Source of the DNA: Dipteris shenzhenensis
Lineage: Eukaryota > Polypodiophyta > Polypodiopsida > Gleicheniales
Assembly (NCBI GenBank): GCA_047967505.1
Contig: CM106538.1
Direction: 5' to 3' (one strand)
Length of the DNA: 64,000 nucleotides
Each line of letters begins with the position of its first letter. Position 1 is the first letter of the stretch. The notes beneath the pieces are model-generated. The model saw only the letters and a list, made by a program, of their open reading frames with translations. It had not been told where the DNA came from and did not search any database. Below are positions 32,246-45,935 of this stretch, piece after piece. A program made the translations under genes and the position numbers.

Positions 32246-32924
32246 CCCCATCCCTCATCCATTAGCCCTCCTCCCATCCATCCATTTCTTCTTCCTCCCC
32301 ATTGCCACCACTCCCATCCCACATTTCCACCACGTCCCATTTTCCAAAATCCCATATTTCCCCATCTCACCCTTCTCTTTTTCATCCCCTATTAACTTCC
32401 TCACTCATTTCACTCCCTTATTAGCCTACTCCCCTATTACTTTCCCCTCTCCCATTCCATTCTTCCCTCCCCACTCTCACTTCCACTTCCCATTACTCAC
32501 TTGCCATTTAAAAACTATTAATATATTATTATACTATTTTTTATACTAATTATCATACACCCTTATTACTTCCCTATCCGATTCCACTCCTCCCTCCTCA
32601 TTCCCACTTCCACTTCCCATTACTCACTTGCTATACACATTTGCAAACTATTAATATATTATTACATGATTTTTTATACTATTTGTAAACTTACATATGG
32701 GCAAAATCACAGGTGTCAAAGCGATCCTATTGTGGTCATACAACAACTGTGCTTTTATTCAAGGGTATATTTATCCTCATCAACAAGCTTATTTACTCAA
32801 GGTATGAAGTGCATAATTTGTGCACTAGGTGTTTACTTTGTGCCAAAATTGTTTGCCACACACACACACACATATACATATACCTAGAATTTTCTAATAT
32901 TATCGCATCTACATTTCTCCAATG
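32246..32924. other. Spacer between promoter and satellite
   Basis: CT-rich to 32500, then two related segments (CCCACTCTCACTTCCACTTCCC and its repeat at 32600; text shortened) with TATTAATATATTATTA, then ordinary AT-rich sequence with a CA/TA microsatellite at 32858-32880. No gene is supported, although a first exon for the transposase could be here or upstream. Confidence 0.4.
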
Positions 32925-35900
32925 GGCATAAAACTTTGTACACTCCTCAACCTAGGTCTTATTGACTTGCATTCAAAGTGGTGCACCCATCTCATAAGTA
33001 CTTGTTCGGATAACACACCTCCTATGTATTTTATGACGATTGTGCATACCACTAGGAACAAAATGGTGTATCATGTGAGACAGACTATGCAAAGCATATG
33101 CAATGGACACAAGACTTTACACGTTCCTCAACCTAGGCAGTATTGACTTGTGTGCAAAGTGGCATCCCCATCCGATAAGTACTTGTTCGAAAAATACACC
33201 TACGATCGTGTTTTTTGACGATTATGCATGACACTAAGGCAATAATGGTGTTTTATGCTTGATCGACAATGCAAAGCATATCCGATGGGCACAATACTTT
33301 GCACACACCTTCAACTAGGTAGAATCGACTTACATGCAAAGTGGCATGCCCATCCCATAAGTGCTTGATCCTATAACATACCTAGAAACGTGTTTTTTGA
33401 CGGATGTGCATGACACTAGAGTAAAAATAGTATTTAATGCTCGATAGACCATGCAAAGGATATCCGATGGGCACAAAACTTTTCGTACGCCTCAACCTAG
33501 GTGGTATTGAAATGTTCTCAATGAGGCACACCCATCCGATAAGTACTTGGTCGGATAACACACCTAATGGCGTGTTTTTTTGTGAATGTGCATGTCATTA
33601 GGAAAAAAATGATGTATAATGCGTGATCGACCATGCAAATCATATCCGATGGTGACAATACTTTGTACGCACCTCAACGTAGTTAAAAAGGACTTGCGTG
33701 CAAAGTGGAGCCCCCATATGATAAATATTTATTTGAATAACACACCTATGGCCGTGTTTTTATATGGTTGTGCATGACACTAAGGCAAAAACGGTGTGTT
33801 ATGCTTGATCGACAATGCAAAGCATATCCGATGGGCACGATACTTTGCACACACCTTCAACTAGGTGTAATTGACTTACATGCAAAGTGGCACGCCCATC
33901 GCATAAGTGCTTGATCAGATAACACACCTAGCAGTGTGTTTTTTTACGAATGTGCATGGCACTAAGGCAAAAATGGAATTTAATGCTCGATCGACCATGC
34001 AAAGCATAACCTATTGGGCACGATACTTTGCACACACCTTCAACTAGGTGGAATTGACTTACATGCAAAGTGGCATTCCCATCGCATAAGTGCTTGATCG
34101 GATAACACACCTAGCAGCGTGTTTTTTTACGGATGTGCATGGCACTAAGGCAAAAATGGTATTTAATGCTCGATCGACCATGCAAAGCATATCCGATGGG
34201 CATAATACTTTTCCTATACCTCAACCTAATTGTTATTAAAATGTTGTCAAAGAGGCACATCCATCCGATAAGTACTTGGTCAGATAACATACCCAAGGGC
34301 GTGTTTTTTTGCGGATGTGCATACCACTAGGGAAAAAATGGTGTATAATGCGTGATCGACCATGCAAATCATATCCGATGGTGACAATACTTTGCATGCA
34401 CCTCAATGTACTTAAAACGGACTTGCGTTCAAAGTGGAGCCCCCATCTGATAAGTACTTATTTGAATAACACACCTATGGCCGTGTTTTTATATGATTGT
34501 GCATGACACTAAGGCAAAAACGGTGTGTTATGCTTGATCAACCATGCAAATCATATCCGAAGGTGACAATACTTTGCACACACCTCAAACTAGTTGAAAC
34601 GGACTTGCGTGCAAACTAGAGCCCCCATCCGATAAGTACTAGTTTGAATAACACATCTAGGACTGCGTTTTTTTACGAATGTGCATGACACTAAGATAAA
34701 AACGGTGTTTTATGCTTGATCGACAATGCAAATCATATCCGATGGGCACAATACTTTGCACACACCTTCAACTAGGTAGAATCGACTTACATGCAAAGTG
34801 GCATGCCCGTCCCATAAGTGCTTGATCCTATAACATACCTAGAAACGTGTTTTTTGACGGATGTGCATGACACTAGAGTAAAAATAGAATTTAATGCTCG
34901 ATAGACCATGCAAAGGATATCCGATGGGCACAAAACTTTTCGTACGCCTCAACCTAGGTGGTATTGAAATGTTCTCAATGAGGCACACCCATCCGATAAG
35001 TACTTGGTCAGATAACACACCTAATGGCGTGTTTTTTTGTGAATGTGCATGTCATTAGGAAAAAAATGATGTATAATGCGTGATCGACCATGCAAATCAT
35101 ATCTGATGGTGACAATACTTTGCACGCACCTCAACGTAGTTAAAACGGACTTGCGTGCAAAGTGGAGGCCCCATCTGATAAGTATTTATTTGAATAACAC
35201 ACCTATGGCCGTGTTTTTATATGGTTGTGCATGACACTAAGGCAAAAACAGTGTGTTATGCTTGATCGACAATGCAAAGCATATCCGATGGGCACAATAC
35301 TTTGCACACACCTTCAACTAGGTGGAATTAACTTACATGCAAAGTGGCACGCCCATCGCATAAGTGCTTGATCAGATAACACACCTAGCAGCGTGTTTTT
35401 CTACGGATGTGCATGGCACTAAGGTAAAAATGGTATTTAATGCTTGATCCACCATGCAAAGCATATCCGATGGGCACAATACTTTGCACATACCTTTAAC
35501 TAGGTGGAATTGACTTACATGCAAAGTGGCACGCCCATCGCATAAGTGCTTGATCAGATAACACACCTAGCAGCGTGTTTTTTTACGGATGTGCATGGCA
35601 CTAAGGCAAAAATGGAATTTAATGCTCGATCGACCATGCAAAGCATATTCGATGGGCACGATACTTTGCACACACCTTCAACTAAGTGGAATTGACTTAC
35701 ATGCAAAGTGGCATTCCCATCGCATAAGTGCTTGATCGGATAACACACCTAGCAGCGTGTTTTTTTACGGATGTGCATGGCACTAAGGCAAAAATGGAAT
35801 TTAATGCTCGATCGACCATGCAAAGCATATCTGATGGGCATAACACTTTACCTATACCTCAACTTAGGTTGTATTAAAATGTTGTCAAAGAGGCACACCC

Positions 35901-38900
35901 ATCTGATAAGTACTTGGTCAGATAACATACCTAAGGGCGTGTTTTTTTGCGAATGTGCATGCCACTAGGGAAAAAACGGTGTATAATGCGTGATCGACCA
36001 TGTAAATCATATCCGATGGTGACAATACTTTGCACGCACCTCAACGTAGTTAAAACGGACTTGCGTGCAAAGTGGAGGCCTCATCTGATAAGTATTTATT
36101 TGAATAACACACCTATGGCCGTGTTTTTATATGGTTGTGCATGACACTAAGGCAAAAACAGTGTGTTATGCTTGATCGACAATGCAAAGCATATCCGATG
36201 GGCACAATACTTTGCACACACCTTCAACTAGGTGGAATTAACTTACATGCAAAGTGGCACGCCCATCGCATAAGTGCTTGATTAGATAACACACCTAGCA
36301 TCGTATTTTTTTACGGATGTGCATGGCACTAAGGCAAAAATGGTATTTAATGCTCGATCAACCATGCAAAGCATATCCGATGGGCACAATACTTTGCACA
36401 TACCTTTAACTAGGTGGAATTGACTTACATGCAAAGTGGCACGCCCATCCCGTAAGTGCTTGATTGGATAACATACCTATCAGCGTGTTTTTTTACGGAT
36501 GTGCATGAAACTAGAGCAAAAATAGTATTTAATGGTCGATCGACCATGCAAAGCATATCCGATGGGCACAATACTTTGCACACACCTTCAACTAGGTGGA
36601 ATTGACTTACATGAAAAGTGGCACGCCCATCGCATAAGTGCTTGATCAGATAACAAACGTAGAAGTGTGTTTTTTAACGGATGTGCATGGCACTAAGGCA
36701 AAAATGGTATTTAATGCTCGATCGACCATGCAAAGCATATCCGCGATTGGCACGATCCTTCAACTAGGTGGAATTGACTTACATGCAAAGTGGCATTCCC
36801 ATCGCATAAGTGCTTGATCGGATAACACACCTAGCAGCGTGTTTTTTTACGGATGTGCATGGCACTAAGGCAAAAATGGTATTTAATGCTCGATCGACCA
36901 TGCAAAGCATATCCAATGGGTAAAATACTTTTCCTATACTTCAACTTAGGTCGTATTAAAATGTTGTCAAAGAGGCACACCCATCCGATAAGCACTTGGT
37001 CAGATAACATACCTAAGGGCGTGTTTTTTTGCGGATGTGCATACCACTAGGGAAAAAACAGTGTATAATGCGTGATCAACCATGCAAATCATATCCGATG
37101 GTGACAATACTTTACACCTCAACCTAGTGGAAACGGACTTGCATGAAAATTGGAGCCCTTATCCGATAAGTACTAGTTTGAATAATACACCTAGGACCGT
37201 GTTTTTTCATGGTTGTGCATGACACCAAGGCAAAAACGGTGTCTTATGCTTGATCGACAATGCAAAGCATATCCGATGGGCACAAAACTTTGCACACACC
37301 TTCAACTAGGTGGAATCGACTTACATGCAAAGTGGCACACCCATCCCATAAGTGCTTGATTGGATAACATACCTAGCAGCGTGTTTTTTGACGGAAGTGC
37401 ATGACACTAGAGTAAAAATAGTATTTAATACTCGATTGACCATGCAAAGGATATCTGATGGGCACAATACTTTTCACACACTTTCAACTAGGTGGAATTG
37501 ACTTACATGCAAAGTGGCATTCCCATCGCATAAGTGCTTGATCGGATAACACACCTAGGAGCGTGTTTTTTTACGGATGTGCATGGCACTAAGGCAAAAA
37601 TGGTATTTACTGCTCGATCGACCATGCAAAGCATATCCGATGGGCATAATACTTTTCTCATACCTCAACCTAGGTGGTATTAAAATGTTGTCAAAGAGGC
37701 ACACCCATCCGATAAGTACTTGGTCAGATAACATACCTAAGGGCGTGTTTTTTTGCGGATGTGCATACCACTAGGAAAAAAACGGTGTATAATGCGTGAT
37801 CAACCATGCAAATCATATCCGATGGTGACAATACTTTGCACACACCTCAACCTAGTGGAAACGGACTTGCATGCAAATTGGAGCCCTTATCCGATAAGTA
37901 CTAGTTTGAATAACACATCTAGGACTGCGTTTTTTTACGAATGTGCATGACACTAAGATAAAAACGGTGTTTTATGCTTGATCGACAATGCAAAGCATAT
38001 CTGATGGGCACAATACTTTGCACACAACTTCAACTAGGTGGAATCGACTTACATGCAAAGTGGCACGCCCATCCCATAAGTTCTTGATCGGATAACATAC
38101 CTAGAAGCGTGTTTTTTGACGGATGTGCATGACACTAGAGCAAAAATAGTATTTAATGCTCGATCGACCATGCAAAGCATATCCGATGGGCACAAAACTT
38201 TTCGTATGCCTCAACCTAGGTGGTATTGAAATGTTCGCAATGAGGCACACCCATCCGATATGTAATTGGTCAGATAACACACCTAGTAGCGTGTTTTTTT
38301 ACGGATGTGCATGGCACTAAGGCAAAAATGGTATTTAATGCTCGATCCACCATGCAAAGCATATCCGATGGGCACGATACTTTGCACACACCTTCAACTA
38401 GGTGGAATAGACTTATATGCAAAGCGGCACGCGCATCCCATAAGTGCTTGATTGGATTACATACCTAGCAACGTGTTTTTTGACGGATGTGCATGACACT
38501 AGAGCAAAAATAGTATTTAATGCTCGATCGACCATGCAAAGCATATCCGATGGACACAAAACGTTTCTTACGCCTTAACCTAGGTGGTATTGAAATGTTC
38601 TCAATGAGGCACACCCATTCGATAAGTACTTGGTCAATTAACACACCTAATGGCGTGTATTTTTGCGGATGTGCATATCATTAGGAAAAAAATGGTGTAT
38701 AATGCGTGATCGACCATGCAAATCATATCCGATGGTGACAATACTTTGCACGCACCTCAATATAGTTAAAACGGACTTGCGTGCAAAGTGGAGCCCCCAT
38801 CTGATAAGTACTTATTTGAATAACACACCTATGGCCGTGTTTTTATATGGTTGTGCATGACACTAAGGCAAAAACGGTGTGTTATGCTTGATCGACAATG

Positions 38901-41110
38901 CAAAGCATATCCGATGAATACAATACTTTGCACACACCTTCAACTAGGTGTAATTGACTTACATGCAAAGTGGCACGCCCATCGCATAAGTGCTTGATCA
39001 GATAACACACCTAGCAGCGTGTTTTTTTACGGATGTGCATGGCACTAAGGCAAAAATGGTATTTAATGCTCGATCGACCATGCAAAGCATATCCGATGGG
39101 CACGATACTTTGCACACACCTTCAACTAGCTAGAATCGACTTACATGCAAAGTGGCATGCCCATCCCATAAGTGCTTGATCCTATAACATACCTAGAAAC
39201 GTGTTTTTTGACGGATGTGCATGACACTAGAGTAAAAATAGTATTTAATGCTCGATAGACCATGCAAAGGATATCCGATGGGCACAAAACTTTTCGTACG
39301 CCTCAACCTAGGTGGTATTGAAATGTTCTCAATGAGGCACACCCATCCGATAAGTACTTGGTCAAATAACACACCTAATGGCGTGTTTTTTTGCGGATGT
39401 GCATATCATTAGGAAAAAAATAGTATATAATGCGTGATCGACCATGCAAATCATATTTGATGGTGACAATACGTTGCATGCACCTCAACGTAGTTGAAAC
39501 GAACTTGCGTGCAAAGTGGATCCCCCATCTGATAAGTACTTATTTGAATATCACACCTATGGCCGTATTTTTATATGGTTGTGCATGACACTAAGGCAGA
39601 AACGATGTGTTATGCTCGATCGACAATACAAAGCATATCCGATGAACACAATACTTTGCACACACCTTCAACTAGGTGTAATTGACTTACATGCAAAGTG
39701 GCACGCCCATCGCATAAGTGCTTGATCAGATAACACACCTAGCAGCGTGTTTTTTTACGGATGTGCATGGCACTAAGGCAAAAATGGTATTTAATGCTCA
39801 ATCAGCCATGCAAATCATATTGGATGGCCACGATAATTTGCACACATCTTCAACTAGGTGTAATTGACTCACATGCAAAGTGGCATTCCCATTGCATAAG
39901 TTCTTGATCGGATAACACACCTAGCAGCGTGTTTTTTTACGAATGTGCGTGGCACTAAGGCAAAAATGGTATTTAATGCTCGATCGACCATGCAAAGCAT
40001 ATCCGATGGGCATAATACTTTTCTTATACCTCAACCTAGGTGGTATTAAAATGTTGTCAAAGAGGTACACCCATCCGATAAGTACTTGGTCAGATAACAT
40101 ACCTAAGGGCGTGTTTTTTTGCGGATGTGCATACCACTAGGGAAAAACGGTGTATAATGCGTGATCGGCCATGCAAATCATATCTGATGGTGACAATACT
40201 TTGCACACACCTCAACCTAGTTGAAACAGACTTGCGTGCAAACTAGAGCCCCCATCCGATAAGTACTAGTCTGAATAACACATCTAGGACTGCGTTTTTT
40301 GACGAATGTGCATGGCACTAAGGCAAAAATGGTATTTAATGCTCGATCGACCATGCAAAGGATATCCAATGGGCACAAAACTTTTTTTACGCCTCAACCT
40401 AGGTGGTATTGAAATGTTCTCAATGAGGCACACCCATCCGATAAGTACTTGGTCAGATAACACACCTAATGGCGTGTTTTTGTGCGAATGTGCATATCAT
40501 TAGGGAAAAAATGGTGTATAATGCGTGATCGACCATGCAAATCATATCCGATGGTGACAATACTTTGCATGCACCTCAATGTAGTTAAAACGGACTTGCG
40601 TGCAAAGTGGAGCCCCCATCTGATAAGTACTTATTTGAATAACACACCTATGGCCATGTTTTTATATGGTTGTGCATGACAGTAAGGCAGAAATAGTGTG
40701 TTATGCTTGATCGACAATGCAAAGCATATTGGATGGGCACAATACTTTGCACACACCTTCAACTAGGTGGAATTGACTTACATGCAAAGTGGCATTCCCA
40801 TCGCATAAGTACTTAATCGGATAACACACCTAGCAGCGTGTTTTTTTTATGGATGTGCATGATAGGAGCAAAAATAGTATTTAATGCTCGATGGACCATG
40901 CAAAGCATATCCGATGGGCACAACACTTTTTGTACACCTCAACTAGGTGGAATTGACTTACATGCAAAGTGGCACCCGCATCCGTACCTAGTGTTTGATT
41001 GGATACGTACCTAGTAGGCTCATGTTTTTTTACGGATGTGCATGACACTAGAGCAAAAATAGTATTTAATGCTAGATTGACCATGCAAAGGATAACTTGG
41101 CATGTCCATC
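32925..41110. repeat. Satellite array, about 181-bp monomer, about 45 copies
   Basis: Head-to-tail monomers, most with GATGTGCATGxCACTA, ATGCTCGATCGACCATGCAA, CATATCCGATGGGCACAATA and a T-run after GCGTG. At least three monomer variants alternate (for example TATTTAATGCTCGAT, GTATAATGCGTGATC and GTGTTATGCTTGATC types). A variant marked CTTGATCCTATAACATACCT recurs at about 33367, 34824 and 39178, i.e. 8 and 24 monomers apart. The many 60-67 codon ORFs are the same monomer read repeatedly. Confidence 0.92.
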
Positions 41111-41229
41111 TGATGAGTATTTGATCGCATAACTTCTCCCACTAATAAATTAAGTACTAATTAAAAATTATAATAAATAAGTAGATTATTAAAAAGAGAC
41201 TAATATTTATGTAATTGTTGCCACTGCAG
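41111..41229 (+). promoter_or_regulatory. 3' splice region before the transposase exon, copy A
   Basis: GTAGATTATT and AGAGACTAAT (a branch-site-like CTAAT about 30 bases before the AG) precede the acceptor TGCAG/CTTGC at 41229/41230. Copy B has the same motifs before 57797/57798, so an upstream exon should exist, probably beyond the satellite. Confidence 0.5.
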
Positions 41230-44200
41230 CTTGCTTGCGAAGGACTCTCACAAAGGAGATGGCTATAGATTTTGTTCCAGGGATGGATGTGATTTTATGT
41301 AGCAAAAGAGAAGTAGTTGCATTTGCTACAATCCATGATAGTGATCCCAATTCTCTTTGCCACTTTCGAAGACTTGGCGAAGATAAGGTAGCAGTTACTG
41401 TATCAAAGATTCTTAGCGCACATGTTGAGCTAAAGTATAAATGTGGAGATATGGAAACACTTGGAGATGTTATGCCCTACAATACATCCAACAAATCATT
41501 TATAGCATGGGACAAAGATGAGACTTATGCAACAGACATTATCAAGAATACAAAGTGCACCACCTTGGATTTTACTATAGGGGACATTCTACAAATGAGA
41601 TCATTTGCAAATAAGATTGTAGCAGAAGGTGAAGTATTGGGATTTGAACAAGTGGAGCAATGGTCATTTGCGCAGATGAGGATTCTAAAAGTCACTGATG
41701 ATGGTATGGTTGATAACATAACATCCTTATGTGATCCCTACTATGAGGTAGGCAAGAATATGAGATGGAGCATGCAATTTTTAAACATGAGAAAGAGGCA
41801 CGTGGTTTTCAATGATAAAGACAACGCATACTACAATATCAAAGGACCTAAAAAGCGTGCCCATGTGCCAGGCTCTATCACTTCAAATGTGGATGATTTC
41901 AATATACTCAATTATAGAAGTGACATCTTATCTGGAGTGGATGAGTTCATTGGTTCCAAGAAACAAAATGATTTTAGAAGCGAAGCCTTATCTGGGGTGG
42001 ATGAATTCTTGCACAGTGAGAAGGGCAAAGGTTTCAATAGCGATGTCTTGTCAAGTGTGGATGAGTTCATGCATATTAACAAACCTGGTGTCAATCAAGG
42101 TTGTGGATTTGTGAAATCCATGCAAGATGTCCCAATGAGTGATGTTCTCTCAGGAGTGGAAGAGTTTCAAGGTTCTCAATACTCTCGTAGAATATTGAAT
42201 TCATTGAATGGTCCTAAGAGTATGTTAAAAATGAGGATGAGATCAACAGAGGATTATTCAGTATTTAACTTTGATTGTGATATGAACAAGGATGCAACGA
42301 CCAATCATGGATGCTTGGTTACAAACAAATGTGAGGAGAAGAAGTGCATAAATACAGATAACAATGTGTACGAGGAACGAAAACGGTCATACATATGCAT
42401 GAAGAGAAAGAGAATCCAGGCAGATCCACAAAAGCAACCAAAGAGGAAGAGAGTAATGAAGGAGGAGAACATGTTAAATGCATTGGGATATCTATGTTGC
42501 AAGCGAAGATGTATGCGCTTCATTGATCTTGCAGACATCAGGGAATGTAGAGGACACGTGTGGCAAAGAAGGGGAAGCGAAAGAAATGAATACCTTCTCA
42601 CAAGTCTCTCTTGCTTTCTTCAGAATGGCAATAAAAGGCTAAGTTCAAGACAAAAGGTAAAACCTCTCGTAAATGGAAAAAGGATTTGCAATAAGGCATA
42701 TCGCAATATTACTGGATTATCCCATGGTACATATTGGGATTTAGTCACCAAGGCAAAGGGCGGCAACAAATTTAGCATTCACGGTAATAGAGGAAGGTCC
42801 AAATCAAGAATCTCAACTGTCAGGGCAGCAGCAATTTTACAAGACTTCATACATGAAAATGCTTTGCCTCAACCCCATATATCTACCAAACTCCCTAACG
42901 GTGACGCGATCACTGAAATGCACCTTCCAATGGGCTTGACAAAGCTCGAAGTATTTGACTCTATTGCAGAAAAGCAAAGGCAAAGAGGGGATGCTGTAGC
43001 TTCTTCTCATACTTTGTATACTCTTTGGAAGAAGAACTTTGGATATGTTAAAATCCCAAGGAGGCAAAAAATGTCAAAGTGCAATGTCTGTGATGATTTA
43101 AAGCGAGCGATTGAGAGTGCAACATGTCCAAATCAAAGGGAATTATACAAAAAAAACTGAAAATCTCATCATGACCTTATTCGACATTCCAGACAAAAAT
43201 ATGCATTTTGGAAGGAGCAAGCTATTTCGCATCCTGATGACTACATGTGTCTTATTGTAGATGGCATGGATCAGAATACAACAACATTGCCTCGTTTTGT
43301 TGCCACTCCACCTAAATTACAAGGAAAGCACTTTCTAAAGACACATCTATGTGTAGTGTTAGTGCATGGAATTAAGTTCTTTGCAGATATATGGATTGAT
43401 TCCTTGCATCTACATGATAGCAATCAAGTTGTAACATCTATTATGAAGGCAATTCGCAATGTACATGCAGAAAAAGGTCGCCTGCCACCGACTTTGAGAA
43501 TACAAGCTGATAATTGCTGGCGAGAAAATAAGAATGTACTTATGTTTGCCTTCTGCTCCATGCTAGTTGCTCATCGAATCTTCAATGAGGTCGAATGTGG
43601 ATTTTTGTATGTTGGGCATACACATGAGGATATCGATCAAGTTTTTAGCACAGTCTCAACGGAGCTTAAATGCAAGGATGTGGAGACAATAGATGACTTG
43701 GTAAGAAGATGTGGCAGGCAAGTTGGTGGTCGTAAGGAAAGTACAGTATGTGAGAGGCTCGAAAGAATGTATGATTGGAAGAGCTTCATTCTACCTTTCA
43801 TACAAACGGGTGGTGATGCATTGACAGGTCATACCAATCCACACTACTTTCGTTTTTTTTTTAAAGATGAAAAACCCGTAATGCAATGGCAACAGTATTC
43901 TCATGATACAAAATGGGAACCTGAAGAACCTTACAGTCTCTTAACTTCAATTCCCAGCAAGGAAAGGTATCCAACATGGGCTCCTATACAAGAATTTAAT
44001 GAGAGGTCTAATTGTGAAATAGATGGATTAAAAGCATTTATTACATACAAAGAGGAAATGCTCCAGAGATATCCTGATTCGAAGCCTGCTTGGAGAGAAC
44101 ACACTACCACTGTAATTAACAAGACACGAAATTTAATAAAGGACCTTGAGAGAATGCGAGGCTCAAAGGATGTCAAGGAAGAATGCAATATGTTTTGGCC

Positions 44201-44729
44201 AAATGTTCATAACGATTTGCGCCCAGCTCCAGTCTTTGAAAATGATTTTGTATCATTACTCCCACGTCCATATTGTGGACCGAAGAAGAGAGAGTTTATG
44301 CCACAAGTAGATATAGAGGTTGATTGTTTTGTTGTGGTTCGGCCATCGGATGATGAATATGAGAATGTGAAGTTTTGGGTTGCAAAAGTAGTTGATGTGC
44401 AAAGAGATGACCAAGGGAGAGCTACAACATTTACAGCGGTATGGTATGAGCCAAAGGGCAGGAAGGAGAATATGGATAACAACACATTATATACTAATTG
44501 TATAATGAAGGAGTGGGTCCCAAATGATGAAGCAGTCTCTCAAGTTTCGACAGAGACAATCATAGTGTCTTGGCATTCAAGGGCAAAGAAATCAAAGAAG
44601 CACATGGGATATGAGGTAGAAGGAAAAATAAAAATACCACAGCAAACTATTTTGCATATACACGAATTTTTAAGGATGCTCGCCATGGAGGAAGTAGAAG
44701 GAGATAGCGCAAATGAAGAATGTCGATGA
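41230..44729 (+). pseudogene. DUF7869-like DDE/D transposase, copy A (one TGA)
   Basis: One frame from ATG 41259 to 44729 (1,156 residues) is broken only by TGA at 43158-43160, where copy B has AGA. Residues 1-195: N-terminal domain (FVPGMDVILCSKREVV). Residues 222-303: four LSGVDEF repeats. Residues 382-400: basic signal. Zinc-type clusters CCKRRC (413-418) and CNVC (608-611). RNase H-like core: DGMD (D668), QADN (D751), GHTHEDID (786-793). The C-terminal 150 residues form a beta-rich BAH-like segment. The layout resembles the domain databases call DUF7869, from memory. It probably catalyses element transposition in the nucleus. An upstream exon is expected because the acceptor is at 41230 with two bases completing a codon. 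As it stands it is inactive unless the stop is read through. Confidence 0.75.
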
Positions 44730-45660
44730 TTAAAGCTTTGTATTGAAGTCCATTGATTTAGAAGGATTTTATTTGGGTACTAGGCAAGGAGCCAATCCAA
44801 GACAATTATAATCAGAGTCATCACCTCGTATGTCAAATAAGAGTCAAAATATGCACTGGATGTCACCCAAGGGTCAAGGCTTGCCAAGACACAATAGGGA
44901 GTTAATGCAGATGGCACCTGGCAAGGGACTATCACATTGAGCAATAAGACAATGGGGAGTCAATGCACCCAAGGGGCAAGGGTAGGCAAGATAACTTGTG
45001 GGAGTTAATGCAGATGGCACCTGTATTTTGCACTGGATGTCACCCAAGGGTCATACACGAATTTTTAAGGATGCTCGCCATGGAGGAAGTAGAAGGAGAT
45101 AGCGCAAATGAAGAATGTCCATGATTAAAGCTTTGTATTGAAGTCCATTGATTCAGAAGGATTTTATTTGGGTACTAGGCAAGGAGCCAATCTAAGACAA
45201 TTATAATCAGAGTCATCACCTCGTATGTCAAATAAGAGTCAAAATATGCACTGGATGTCACCCAAGGGTCAAGGCTTGCCAAGACAATAGGGAGTTAATG
45301 CAGATGGCACCTGGCAAGGGACTATCACATTGAGCAATAAGACAATGGGGAGTCAATGCACCCAAGGGGCAAGGCTTGGCAAGATAACTTGTGGGAGTTA
45401 ATGCAGATGGCACCTGTATTTTGCACTGGATGTCACCCAAGGGTCAAGGCTTGGCAAGACAACAGGGAGTTAATGCAGATGGCACCTGGCAAGGGACTAT
45501 CGCATTGAGCAATAAGACAATGGGGAGTCAATGCACCCAAGGGGCAAGGCTTGGCAAGACAAGCCTAGGTCAAATTATGCAGATGGCAACTGGCAAGGGA
45601 CTGTCGTGACATTGAGCAATAAGACAATGGGGTGTCAAATTATGCAGATGGCACGAATTG
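44658..45660. repeat. Duplicated transposase 3' end plus minisatellite
   Basis: The last 70 bases of the transposase frame and the following sequence (44658-44830) are repeated at 45053-45220, a duplication of about 395 bp. Interspersed are copies of GCAGATGGCACCTGGCAAGG, GAGCAATAAGACAATGGGG and CACTGGATGTCACCCAAGGG. The ORFs on both strands are repeat artefacts. Confidence 0.75.
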
Positions 45661-45935
45661 AGGCTCTTTAAGAGCAACAATTTAAATTGTAAACATATGT
45701 TCAATCTATATCATTTTGGATATAAAGACTGTAGCTAAGAGCAACGTCTCTCAATGTAATCATATACATAATTTAGCTACAATTGCTATTATCCCTCTTT
45801 GGTCTTATGGCATCATGTCTTCTTTCTATTTATTAAAAGTTTTGTTAAATTTTGTGCATATTGCCGAGTGACAATGTTATTTTCATGAAATATTTAAGTC
45901 TCCTTTCATGGATTTATAAATTTATCATGTCAATG

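Noticed and set aside
33928-40679. A family of about 65-codon proteins starting MCMALRQKW or MRMC(I/M)PLGKK
   Set aside because: Each is one satellite monomer plus a bit; start spacing equals multiples of the monomer length and variants have stops.
32925-41110. CRISPR-like array
   Set aside because: The whole 181-bp unit is repeated, with no unique spacers, and the genome is eukaryotic.
41525-44485. Minus-strand ORFs opposite the transposase
   Set aside because: Shadows of the plus-strand coding sequence with no conservation in copy B.
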